NCBI GenBank assembly: GCA_030761205.1 | Contig: JAULJL010000001.1 | Coordinates: forward strand, 43,813,645 to 43,877,644 | From: Fremontodendron californicum | Taxonomy: Eukaryota > Streptophyta > Magnoliopsida > Malvales > Malvaceae | DNA: 64,000 bases | Reading direction: 5' to 3' | Shown: piece after piece, positions 36,700 through 48,812 of the stretch | How the letters are laid out: the number at the start of each line of letters is the position of its first letter | How positions within the stretch are numbered: the stretch's first letter is position 1 | Position numbers and translations under genes: made by a program | The notes under the pieces: model-generated | What the model saw: only the letters and a program-made list of their open reading frames with translations | The model's database searches: none | Told to the model about the DNA's origin: nothing

Positions 36700-37596
36700 T
36701 ACCTTGGCGATCTCTTTCTGGTCATGCTTGGACTGAACCTGTTGGAATCGATTTGAGGAGGGCCTTGGAGAAACAACAAGTGTAGCATAACCCGTAGAAA
36801 ATTCTCAAGAATCAATCTCAACTTGATCCAATTCAAGAAAAGTTGCCTCTTTGTATTTTTATTGTGTGCTCATATTATTCTTTGGTAAAGCAAGGTAAAT
36901 TGTGATTGATTAACAAGTTCCATGATGATTTCACCTAATGACATGGTTTGGTTAGGTTTGGTTTGGTTTGTGAGGCTGTGTCCCCTTGTTTTAGGAAGTC
37001 TTTAACCTAACCGTGATGAATAAAAATAAAATATTAGGTTGTTATTGAAATTGATACAGAATCAATGGTCATATGATATGCATGTGGTGTGAGTGTGACT
37101 GTGTGAGGGAGGTCAGTCCAGTAAATATTGGAATATGTGAGCCTCATTAGTCAGTCCTTTCTCTCTCTCTCTTGGTTTTTGTCATCTGATTCTGACTCCA
37201 ATCCATTAAAAACATCAAACTACAACAGAAGAATAAGATATTGATGTGTGTTCGTTCTTTATCTTAAGCTTGGCTGCAAACTGAAATGGCATTGTGCTTG
37301 TTGGCCAGCCTTAGTCGAAATTTAGAGCATGAATTGAATAAAGCTAGAAGTGGTACAGGTACAGGTACAGGTCTTCTAAAGCCTTCATTTGTAATCTTGT
37401 GAGCCATGAGCCATGGACATGGTAGTTGTTGACTACGGTAAAATTCATTTCAAGGTTATATTTCCGCTATTGATATTTTTAAATGCCAACTATAAAATTG
37501 GTTTCTGTTTAGAAGAGAAGAGAAGGGTACGAGGATGATTATAATAAAAGGGGAATATGCATTGAGCAGAATTACCAAAATAAAAACAACTGTTTT
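36700..37596. other. WOX 3' UTR and convergent spacer
   Basis: 3' end of the plus-strand WOX gene and of the minus-strand VMA22-like gene. Contains (CT)n near 37160 and an ACAGGT repeat near 37360. No gene was seen. Confidence 0.45.
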
Positions 37597-39665
37597 TCAT
37601 CCCTTGCTGCCTTCCAATTTCTTGTGGACTTTATCAAAAGCACAGAGCATTGCTGAACGCATGTTTGCTATCTCTACAAGAGTCTCTAGCGCTGCAATAG
37701 ATTATATATTTTTAAGGGAAGAAGGGTCTCATCTTGTTCCGAATATGTTCAAGAGCATTGACTTAGGTGCGCACCTGTCTCAAATGATAGCTGCGCTGCT
37801 CGAAGCTTTGGAGAAACTAGAGTTCCAAACGCTGACAGTGATTTACATCGTTCTTTTTGAACCTAAATAAATCAGAAAACAAAAGATTTCCAAAATGATT
37901 CCATGTAATTTTTTCTATATTCAATTTCACTACTAGTAAACAATCAATCAATTGGACAGGAAAACTGTTCATAATAAGCCTATGTAACAAATAATAAATT
38001 ATTGAAAAAGGACCTTTCAAATTAGCTCTAGAAACAACTAAAAGAGTAAAGGCACAGCAGCTACTTTCAAATAACAAAGATGAGCAGTCTCCAAAATTGA
38101 CTGTGAAACTGAAATCAAATGCAAAAAATGGTGCTAGAGTGAGAAAACGACACCACAATCCAAAGTTAAGCAGGAAATTCCTTGTTAATGAAACATCAAA
38201 ACCATAACTGAGAACAATAAGAGTGGTAGAAATACTTACTTGGTCATCAAGTTCAAGTGAAGCTTTATTCTCATATGAGGTCTTCTCCTCTTCAAGACAA
38301 ATAGAAGAAAGGAGAATGTGAGGAACATCTGATTAAGAGGATTTCATGACAATGATGATTTGCAATTGGAATACTATAATTCCTGTCATATGGTTTTAGC
38401 ATAAAATTACCAAAGAATTACCCTAACAAGACAACAATGTTTCCTAAACTTTGTGTGTTGCAAATAATTTCAGACTTTCAGTTGGTTGTAGGTCTGTTGC
38501 GCTCTAATTAACAGCCAAAATGAGTGACTACTTTCTATATAGAGGGTGTAAAACATACTGTAAAGCTGGGTAACACCCCTGCGTCGTAGCTGTGATTGCA
38601 ACTTGTCCTGGCTAGATTGTATCTCTCCCAACGAGAGCTTTTCATCACCAGAAGATGCCCATTTGCATAATGTAAAGTGTGGTTCCATGGAGTCAACTAT
38701 CAGAGATGACAAATCACAAATAAGTTCCCTTACAGCATAAAGGTAGAAAACAAATAAAACCTATGATTAAATGTTTCAATATGAATGAGAATTAAGTAAG
38801 AGGGGGCTTTAGACCTAGCTGTCAAAAACCAAATACATGAATAAACCATCTTCAGTATTCTTATACAAGTGCCTAAGACCTCGTGTATTCCTTCCTAGGA
38901 CAATCACACCATGTCCAGTGGTACAATATAAGTATATAACCTTCTCCAGACTAGTTTGCATTGCAGAAAAATTCGTTGCTTTGGTTTGGTTTGGTGGATA
39001 AACCTGATAAATACCTTTTCCCTCATCTTGGGTTACAAACAATGATGTAGCAGCTGGATGAAATTTGTGGTCCAACAAGACGGTATTGACACGTGAAGCA
39101 CCCATCGAATGTCGAGCACTCGCTAGTTCCAGCCATCCCTGTATTGGGTTTGGTATAAGAAAAAATTTGTACAAAAACAATACTACTGTATAGTATACTA
39201 AGAAAGATCCAATGCTGAGCTGACATAATAAACAGGGACTACAAGTAGAAAAAATAATGACAATAATCACCGGTGATGCTTTGCTTTGATCAATGCATCA
39301 TTTTTGTTCACATACTCACAATTCTTTGTCTAAAGTATTTCTGACAACTGAAGAATGAACAAGGGTCCAATAAAGTTAAAATTTTATCAATCCAAACTAA
39401 AATGATGGAAACAATTAGATCTAATATTAAGATTCAATCAGGAAAAAAAGAAAAAAGAATCTTTTACCTGGCGAAGTGTCGAAGATAAAGAATGAATGAG
39501 GGTGAGATAAGCGTCCATGGAATCCATAAATTGCAAAACATTTGCATTTTCTTCTGCTTGTTGCTGTTGTTGTTGTTGTTCTTCAAAAATTACTAATTCT
39601 TCTACATCTTCTTCTTGTTTTTTTTCCTGTTGGCTTGGCTGTTCCTCCTGTTCTATTTCTTCCAT
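37597..39665 (-). CDS. VMA22/CCDC115-like V-ATPase assembly factor
   Basis: Coiled-coil protein of 230 residues. Six exons (minus): 39468-39665, 39015-39138, 38559-38696, 38240-38289, 37775-37862, 37597-37691 (693 nt, all phases agree). The N-terminus is acidic and Gln-rich. Helical segments follow: MDAYLTLIHSLSSTLRQ, GWLELASARHSMGASRVN, HFTLCKWAS. The conserved C-terminal block reads KSLSAFGTLVSPKLRAAQLS, then FETALETLVEIANMRSAML. The last block (W/F-G-x-L-V/P-x-x-L-R-x-A-Q) is the signature of the VMA22/CCDC115 family, which helps assemble the membrane sector of the vacuolar H+-ATPase in the ER. The family call is from memory of plant and fungal members. A predicted coiled-coil protein lies next to SAUL1 in Arabidopsis too (At1g20770). 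The start was taken at MEEIEQEEQ. Confidence 0.75.
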
Positions 39666-42600
39666 CTTCCAAAACCCAAAAAACACCTTTGACTTCCGTA
39701 TGTTTCTTCTTTCTTCTTCTTGGAACTCAAATCAGTACGAGGTTGTATTGCAATTTGAAACCTAAAAACATTGGGCCAGCTGGGCATTACAATGTATTAT
39801 ATAGATCCCTTAGGCTTATGGGCCAGTATAAAGTCTTTGTTCTTTTTTACGTCTAATCCAAGTAAAATTATATGGATCCTGGACTGGACTCATCGTTCTT
39901 TTACGACAACAAAGTAGAGAGACCTTAGACCTTCCATTCACGTAAATGCCCCTAAAAAACCAAACATGTAGTAGATATACATACATACATTCATACATAC
40001 ATATAGCCCGATCATTTGGGTTCTAAGACCAATTTCCTGGATTGTAGACCCAAAAGTGGAAATTGTGAGTGACAGACCATCATCCCAATCTGCGCACCCG
40101 TGGCAACCAAAAACAAAAAACCTCAACGATAAGGAAAATTATCTAATAAAATCCTCAGGGATTACAAAATCTATCGCATGTCCTACATATATTGTACTTG
40201 AACACCAGTCAGAGTCAGTCACTTCTTTCATGTCTGCCGCTTCTCTTTGCCTCGTCACAGTCCATAATATAAAATTCATCAAACCACCTTTTTTTTCAAC
40301 TTACCACCACACTTTACAAAGATTTTTTTACTTAATTTTGGAATTGAAATTTTTTGTTACTACTCTGATCAGACTCATAATTACATCTATTTATGGATCG
40401 AATCGCGAGTCGAATTTTTTTCTCTTATCCAAGTTCATTCGGGTCGGGTTCGGACCGGATCAGCCCGAATTAATAAATGCTATATCCAAACCCGATCCAA
40501 TACGGATCAAACTTACCAGATCGAACGGATTATCCGATCCGTAAATAGATCTACTCATGACTCAGACTCGGGACAGAAACGGAAATACATGCATTGGCTC
40601 CCCTTTCTTGCCAAGCTAGCTAGCATAGCATAGCATGATTCCGAAATACTAGTCAGGATGATTATGTATGTAGGCATATATTATTCTGAATTTTGACTTG
40701 TTCTGGAAAATAGTAAATCTGTGATTTTCATGGTCAAGACCAAGTACTTGTTATACGGTCTTCTCTTCCTCTTCCTCTACCTCTAATATCTGATTCTGGT
40801 ACGAGGATCCAAGTCTTCAGCCAAAACCGTGTGGTTTACCCAATTGAAGTAACTAAATATTGAAAATTTTGACTTGTACTTACCTCTTAGATTCTAAATT
40901 TAATAGTAGAGTAAGGGTACCCTTTAGAAATTTGAGTTTGTCTCTCAACTCAACGCAACTCAAACCCAACATTTCTATTTCTGACTTTGTTGATGTCTTT
41001 TAAATGCGGAGCATTAAGCTGGTAGGAGTATATATGTCGATTCTGATTAAATAATTAAAGAGATATAGGAATTTAAATTTTTGGACACGTTCCAATATAT
41101 AAATTAATAAATATGAAGAAGAAAAAAAAAATGAGCGGAATGTAATTATCTCCTACTTTTTATACTTTGGAAAGTTGTTTAATCTTTTTGAAATGATTCT
41201 TTAATTAAATTAGGCTTTAAGCCATAGAGAATATTGGGTATATCAAACTTGTACAACAACAACCCCAATTTCTGAAATAAAAATTCGTGCGACTCTGTCA
41301 TAGAATAGGACTTACAGAAGTATAAAATAAAATAAAAAATAGTAAATTAAAAGTGTTTAGCAAGTATAAATGTTCAACAGAACAGTGGTCCAGAATTTTA
41401 CTTGTTTTGGTTAGAGTTGCACATGGACATATCGAATAAAAAATATATATTTACTTAAAGTTCGATCTGATTTGTCAATTTAAAATTTTCAACAAATTTT
41501 TTTTTTCATTTTATTATTTAAAATATATTAATATTTTATAATTAAATTTAAATAAAAATAATTTATTTATTTATTAAATATTAATTCAAATCAGAGTGAA
41601 CCAGCACAAATTTAAAATAATTTATTCTAAGTCTAACCAATTCGGACCGAACCCTCCATATGGATCTCCGTTGAATGTGGCAAACGCATCGTTTTGAAGC
41701 TACCAGCCATTCTTCTTTAACCGGCAACGACCGGTTTAGTTCCCCCTTCCTGTTGCTGTTGCTGTTGCACAGTTGCAGTGCTTTACATAGTTCCAAAATA
41801 AGCAAAAGATAAAAAAAAAAAAAGAAGGAGAAGAAGAAGAAGAAAAGGAAAAGCAAATAAATTTCATGTTTGTTGAAGCACGGAAGGGGGGGTGGGGTCA
41901 CCGGATGTTGAATGAAGAGTTGGTGTCTCCTCTCTCTCTCTCTCTTTGGCAGATGCGATGACTCATCGTTTTGGAGTCAACTTTTTCTCTCTTCCAACTC
42001 TTATGTTATGTGTTGGTTTTCAAAATCACCTTTTTTATTAATTTTTTCCACTTTGTTCTTCCTATTCCTATTGTTGCCCTTTTTTTTTTTTTCTCTCTGC
42101 AACAACCCCATCAGCACTTCGAACATCAAGAAGCAAACCCTAATTCAATTTCCTTCCAAAGTTGGGAATTTTAATCATTTCATGGAAGTAAAAGAACTTA
42201 CGGGAAGAATCTACTTCGCTCCTGTAATCCAACAAGAGTTTTTCTGGGAATCTTCAAACTAGAACTAGGATTTGCCAGCCAGGGCATCCTTCATACATTC
42301 CTTTTTATCTCTCTTCGAGATCACCAGGGTATGATTGTTACCTCCTTTTCTTGTTTCTGTTCTTGCTCTTCTTATCAGCTGTGAGTTGCAGGGACGAAAA
42401 GTTGCTACTTTCTTATCCAAATTAAGTACTTTTTATTTAGTGGTGGGGGGGGGGGGGTAGTTGCCACTTTCTTTGATTTCAAGATTTTAATTGCTTCCAA
42501 TTAGATTCTAATCTAAATTTAGTGCTCATTCGACTCAATTTAGATTTGTAAATTATGCTTTCGAGTTGAGATGAGATCCTCTTTTCGATAGTTTTCACTT

Positions 42601-43005
42601 TTTATGTCTTGATTGTGTGCTTTATTTCCTTGACTCTAGAGAAATACAAGTTCGCTTCTTAATTCTACAGCAACCATTTATGGACAAAGCACTTGGTTGT
42701 TAATTTTTAATTTCCCTAGTCTCCTGCATCACCTTGGAAAGCTAATGGAGCGTCATATTGGAATCATGTTTATCTTTCACATCAAAGCATAGCGTTGTTT
42801 TGCTGTCACCTAGTAGCTCCTTGATTTTGGTTGAACCCTCGAACTGTGATTGTGCTGATTTTAATTGTCCTCTGGCTTCCTTCTCATGATTGTTATCTCA
42901 TTGGTGACTGCAATTGCTATTGTCTCTGTTAATAGTGCAAGAATTTAATAAGCTGGTTTTTTTATTAAGCAGTTTTACATTTTTTGCAGTGACTATATTC
43001 ATCAG
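39666..43005. other. Divergent intergenic region and U-box gene leader
   Basis: Promoter of the minus-strand VMA22-like gene (39666 on), AT-rich spacer, a foldback repeat (40385-40550) and the probable U-box leader (about 41890-42330). A leader intron ends at a TTTTTTGCAG acceptor about 16 bp before the start codon. A 13-base G run lies at 42445-42457. No other gene was seen. Confidence 0.45.
40385..40550. repeat. Small foldback/MITE-like sequence
   Basis: The ends are near-perfect inverted copies (left ATCTATTTATGGATCG, complement of the right ATCTATTTACGGATCG). The interior is rich in GGGTCGGGTTCGGACC-type words. No clean target duplication was identified. Confidence 0.45.
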
Positions 43006-46000
43006 ATGGCTGGGAGCTGGCACGGAAGTTATGACCCTGGCAGCCAGTCAGATGAGAGCTATCTTTTTGAGAGACTGCGCATAGAGCCCATTTATGATGC
43101 ATTTGTTTGCCCTTTGACGAAGCAAGTTATGCATGACCCTGTGACATTAGAAAATGGGCAAACATTTGAACGTGAAGCAATTGAAAAATGGTTCAAGGAA
43201 TGCAAGGAAAGTGCAAGGAAGCTGGTTTGCCCATTGACCCTAAAAGAACTAAAAAGCACCTATCTAAACCCCAGTATTGCTTTGCGGAACACCATTGAAG
43301 AGTGGACTACTAGGAATGAAGCTGCCCAGCTCGATATGGCTCGTAGATCATTAAATATGGGCAGTTCAGAAAATGATGTTTTGCTGTCTCTGAAGTCCAT
43401 CCAACATATCTGCCAAAAAAATCAATCCAATAAGCATGTTGTACGCAATGCGGATCTAATACCTATGATTGTTGACATGCTAAAGAGCAGCAGCCGTAAA
43501 GTTCGGTGCAAAGCATTGGAGACACTCCTGGTAGTGGTCGAGGAAGATGCAGATAATAAGGTTGTTCTAGGTTTGATGTTCTCCTGTAGAGTGACAATGA
43601 CAACATTGTAATGTATGCATCCAGGACTGGATTATTAACTAGATATGCATGCTTTTTCAGGCAATATTGGCTGAGGGGGACACTGTGCGTACAATAGTTA
43701 AATTCTTGTCCCGTGAACAGTCCAAGGAGAGGGAGGAGGCTGTCTCTTTACTGTATGAACTTTCAAAATCTGAAGCCTTGTGTGAGAAGATTGGTTCAAT
43801 TAATGGAGCAATTCTTATATTAGTTGGAATGACCAGCAGCAAATCTGAGAATGTTTTGACTGTTGAGAAAGCTGATAAAACTCTAGAAAATCTGGAAAAG
43901 TGTGAGAACAATGTCAGACAGATGGCTGAAAATGGTAGATTGCAGCCTCTTTTGACCCAGATTCTCGAAGGTGCTCCTCTCTTTCCTTGATATTTTTATG
44001 CTTTTCCTAAATTGTTGGAAGCATACTGGTCCTTCATAATTTTTGGGTGCAGTCATGTACTATAGGCTTTGTCTTTGTTTCATTGAAAATTTTATGCTCC
44101 TTTTTTTTAATATCCTGCTGGCATGCTCATCGGTATGCTATTTGTCAGTTGACTGAAGATCTTTTTATGTAATAGTGATTGCCTCTAGTGTTCATACATA
44201 GTCCTTAGTTCATTTGTCCTAACCCTGAAACTTACTAGTTATTTCTTTGCTGCTCACTATGGGATGAAATATTTGCCTGCTTTTGGGGAATTTTCTCCAT
44301 TTTAAATCATGAAGTTGTGAATATCCGTCCAGCTTCTGACAACTGTAATCTGAACATTTTTGTATACTAAACCTAGTTTGTTGCTTTGTCTTAGATGCTA
44401 AATGATCTTTTAAATTTAATTTTGGTGTTAGCTTGTCTTGAACTTTTTAAACATTCGCTGTGCTGTCTTCTCTGCAACCCTTGGCCTCTCTAGTTCAGGG
44501 TGTATTTCATTTTTAAAGTGAACTTCAGCTGCATCTTAGTACTAGGGAGCATCAATCTTCCCAATTGGCTGACACAGGCAGCAGGATTTTGTTGTTGTCC
44601 TGAGCTGGTAGTCTTTCATGTTTGTCCTCTAAAATTTCCATTCTAATCATGTAGATTGCTATATCTCTATACTTAATGTAAAATGGCGTTGTTGCAGGCC
44701 CACCTGAAACAAAGCATTCCATGGCTGCATATCTGGGTGAGTTGGTTTTGAATAATGATGTGAAAGTCCATGTTGCAAGAACTGTAGGTGCATCTCTAAT
44801 CAATATCATGAAAAGTGGTAGTATGCAATCAAGAGAAGCTGCTCTGAAGGCTCTTAACCAAATTTCATCTTATGAGGCAAGCTCCAAGGTGTTGATTGAG
44901 GCAGGAATACTTCCCCCTCTTGTCAAGGACCTCTTTACTGTTGGTGCCAATCAGCTTCCCGTGCGACTGAAAGAGGTCTCCGCCACAATTCTAGCCAATG
45001 TTGTAAACTCAGGATATGACGTAGACTCCATCCCTATTGGGCCGGACCACCAGACTCTTGTTTCAGAAGACAATGTCCATAACTTACTTCATCTAATCAG
45101 CAACACTGGTCCACCAATTGAGTGCAAACTTCTTCAAGTTCTTGTTGGACTCACTAGTTCTCCGACAACAGTTCTGAATGTTGTTGCTGCAATTAAAAGC
45201 TCTGGGGCTACCATCAGTTTGGTTCAGTTTATTGAGGTTCTGCAGAAGGATTTGCGTATGGCGTCCATAAAACTTCTCCAGAACCTCTCTCCTCACATGG
45301 GTCAGGAATTAGCAGATGCACTACGTGGCACGGTTGGCCAGCTCAGCAGCCTAATTAGAGTCATATCAGAAAATACGGGAATTTCTGAAGAACAGGCAGC
45401 CGCTGCTGGCCTCTTAGCTGAACTCCCAGAGAGGGATTTGGGTCTCACAAGGCAAATGCTAGATGAAGGTGCTTTTCAGTTGATCATCTCTAGAGTTGTC
45501 AAGATCAGGCAAGGAGAGATTAGGGGCACCCGCTTCGTAACACCATTCCTTGAAGGACTTGTTCGTGTGCTTGCAAGGGTTACTTTTGTCTTGTCAGATG
45601 AGCCTGATGCTGTTGCCCTTTGCCGTGAGCATGGTCTTGCAGCGTTATTCATTGAATTGCTTCAGGCCAATGGTCTTGACAATGTGCAGATGGTTTCTGC
45701 CGGAGCTTTGGAGAACTTATCTCAAGAATCCAAAAATTTGACGAGATTGCCAGAGTTGCCAGCAGCTGGAGTTTGTGCTTCTATCTTTCCATGTTTCAGT
45801 AAACAGGCTGTCATAACAGGATTGTGCCGTGTCCACCAGGGAACATGTTCACTGAGAGAGAGCTTTTGTCTTTTGGAAGGACAGGCTGTACATAAGTTGG
45901 TTGCTCTCTTGGACCACGCCAATGAGAAGGTGGTTGAAGCAGCACTCGCTGCACTTTCCACTTTGTTGGATGATGGAGTTGATATAGAGCAAGGAGTGAT

Positions 46001-46274
46001 GGTTTTGTGTGAGGCAGAGGGAATTAAGCCAATACTTGACGTGTTACTTGAGAAACAAACAGAGAAGTTGAGGAGAAGAGCAGTTTGGGTAGTTGAGAGA
46101 CTTTTAAGGACTGAGGATATAGCCTATGAAGTTTCTGGAGATCAAAATGTGAGCACTGCACTTGTTGATGCCTTCCACCATGCTGACTACAGAACTCGGC
46201 AGATTGCTGAGCGTGCCCTGAAGCACGTTGATAAGATCCCAAACTTCTCCGGAATTTTTCCAAACATGGGATAA
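43006..46274 (+). CDS. PUB44: U-box/ARM E3 ubiquitin ligase, SAUL1/PUB44-like
   Basis: E3 ligase of 813 residues (Arabidopsis SAUL1 is of similar length). Exons are 43006-43560, 43661-43970 and 44698-46274, phases checked. The U-box lies at about residues 29-103: DAFVCPLTKQVMHDPVTLEN, GQTFEREAIEKWFKE and the LVCPLTLKEL stretch, the E2-docking fold. The remainder is armadillo repeats (for example KALETLLVVVEEDADNK, LVALLDHANEKVVEAALAAL) ending HVDKIPNFSGIFPNMG. SAUL1 acts at the plasma membrane through its ARM repeats and restrains premature senescence and cell-death responses by promoting ubiquitination. The start MAGSWHG is the first Met after the leader intron. Nothing looks broken. The 5' leader and its intron lie at about 41900-43005. 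Confidence 0.92.
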
Positions 46275-46835
46275 GTTTCTTGCATTGCACTTGCACTTGC
46301 ACATGCCTTATTTATTATAATTGGGTGAGTGTAGCAACCTGTATGTAGTTCAGTTCAGTTCATCCTTTGCCAAATGCCAACCCAACATGGATAGTTTGTG
46401 AGTAGATATTGGTGTATATGGATTTCCCACTTGTAGAGGAGGAGAGGGTTTGAAGAAATTGTTTATTGGTTCTTATTAATGATATGTTATTTTCATTGGC
46501 CTCCATTTCTGTTTACGAACTAGGGCTGTTTTGGCGTTGAGTGAGTCAGTGGTTTGGTTCTTTTATTGCCTTTTGAGTTCCGTTTGTGGTGTTTTGTTTT
46601 ATCACCTGAAGAAGTTGTTGGCTTTTAACAAAATTCGGTGGTGGATGTATTGTTGATTAGCAAGTAATAGTGGAGGTGGACTGCAGCAGCATGTACGACA
46701 TTTTATTTTTATTATTAGTCGCCATTGTACAACTACAAATTGTTGAACGAAGATGACAAAATCCCCCAATGAGTTGAGCAATAAAGTTTCAAAATTTTCT
46801 GATTGAGTTACAAAATCCCCCAATGCAATGCAATG

Positions 46836-46871
<36 letters not shown>

Positions 46872-48812
46872 TGGATCCTGCTCTTTCCTACATATTTTTC
46901 TTCCAAAATTTATCCTTCACCCAATCACACCCCCATATATATATATATATATGAGAAGCAATCAATTCAAAACTATTGTCCTCCCTGAGTACCACAAAAT
47001 TGTTTTGTACACCAACTTTCTTTCCTTCTTCACCAAATTCCTGCACCGACTTTGCTGCAGCCACCACCTCTACCCCTACCCCTATCAGTACACCATATAG
47101 AAGTTAGAAGAGTAACACATTTCAAGGAAACCCCTCTCTCTCACCTCCTTATCCTCTTCCTCCCCTTCGCCTCTTTGGTTTTTTTCTTCTTTCCTTTCAA
47201 CTTCAATTCTGGGTTTGACATAGTCTTACACTCTTGCCATCTACAAGAAAACATGCTGATGAGATTGCAGCCAGCCAGCCAGCCAGCCAAGTATGAATAA
47301 TGCAAATGGAGAATATATATACATATATATGAAGTTTATATTAACATTAAGCTATATATGAAATAGCAATTCTAATACAAGACAGACAGGGTGAAGCCCT
47401 TGCATGCCTACCTAGTACTGCTAATAAAAATGTTAACAAGAACACAGGAGTCAAAGCATCCAAATCTCCAAATCTTCTACTTCCTCTCCTTCATCATCTT
47501 AACCTCCCTCTCCTCTTTCTCTCGTATACTAAAAAAATTCCTTTTTTTTTTTTTTACCAAAACAATTTTCAAATCATTTGAAGCTCACTTTTCTTCTCAA
47601 ATGAAAGCTGTCATTTTAGCCGCACACACAAATTTATCAGAGGTGTGGGCTTGATATTTTAGTACTTTAAAAGATTAAATCATATTATATTCGAAACTTA
47701 ATGAAGATGATAAAGATTAATCAGGAAAGAATGTAAATTTTAGAAGCAAATAACAAGTGGATGATGAAGATTATCATCTCCTTAATTACTTACATCCTCC
47801 AATGCTACAAAACCTTTCGGTCCAATCTGCTTCTGCTAATGAAAACAAAAATACCTCCTAGGCTCCTACTACTAACACAAATGGTAATGAAGAGAATACC
47901 TTTGATGCCTCTAACCCACTCACTAATGAGAACCTTAGACACAACAAATACTCACTGCTACTTCCAATTTAGTTATTCCTCCCATCAACTCAAGTAGTAG
48001 TACTCGTAGTAGTGTGACTGTTTAAATGAGGCTTTCTTTCTGTAACTTTAAGACCATCAACTCTTACCAACCATGAGATGACAAATCAGATCTGCATGTC
48101 GCTATTTGTTATGGAAAATCTTCCATCATAAAATGGGCAGGTGCCCAGATCAACATACCTTAATTCTAATATATTTTGAGTCGACTAAAATATATATATA
48201 TATATATATATATTATGTGGGATACACGAATCCTCTCTTCAAGTTCTATTTTATTTTTTTTTAATCTTTTCTTCAATCTTTTATCACGTATAACGTGTTC
48301 CATCTTTTTAACAAATGCATGCATCCCTGGATTTACATTCTATGTGATCAAACCACTATAAAAAAGTTTTCTCTCATCTTGGAGAAAAATATATCTTTAT
48401 TTCTAACTCTATTCTTCTAATCTTACCACACATCCATCTTAACATTTACAATAATGTAACCAATGGTCAATGATAGCAATTATTTGGTTTTGCGAAGAGT
48501 GGTAGAACATATATCTCTCAAGATTCAGTTTATTTACACAGGAATAAGCAGATGAAGAAGAAGAAAGAAAGACGGGTTGAACAATGAATCCTGCCAATCG
48601 GTAAAACATGAGGAGTTATCTCAGATGTAGAGGATTTAAAAACTAAAAAAGAATCATATTGTACATGGCATGGCATGGCAAGGCAAGGCAAGGCCAAGGA
48701 TGGATGTCCCTGAATGAGGATGAATGTCAGCCTTGGTGAATTGAAGGGGACAGCTGCAGCTACTTGGGGGAAAAATGCTACGACCATTTCACCCTCCAAT
48801 GCGTTTTATGCA
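46275..48812. other. Intergenic, several TA microsatellites
   Basis: U-box 3' UTR (46275 to about 46500), then spacer with (AT)n runs at 46839-46868, 46936-46952 and 48190-48213, and CCAG repeats near 47272. The final part is the 3' UTR of the minus-strand phosphatase. No gene was seen. Confidence 0.45.

Noticed and set aside
37535..37870. Plus-strand ORF of 111 codons
   Set aside because: It is antisense to two well-supported exons of the VMA22-like gene, whose conserved C-terminal block reads on the minus strand with correct splice sites.
39517..39765. Plus-strand ORF with poly-Cys/Ser stretches
   Set aside because: Antisense shadow of the Gln/Glu-rich first exon of the VMA22-like gene.
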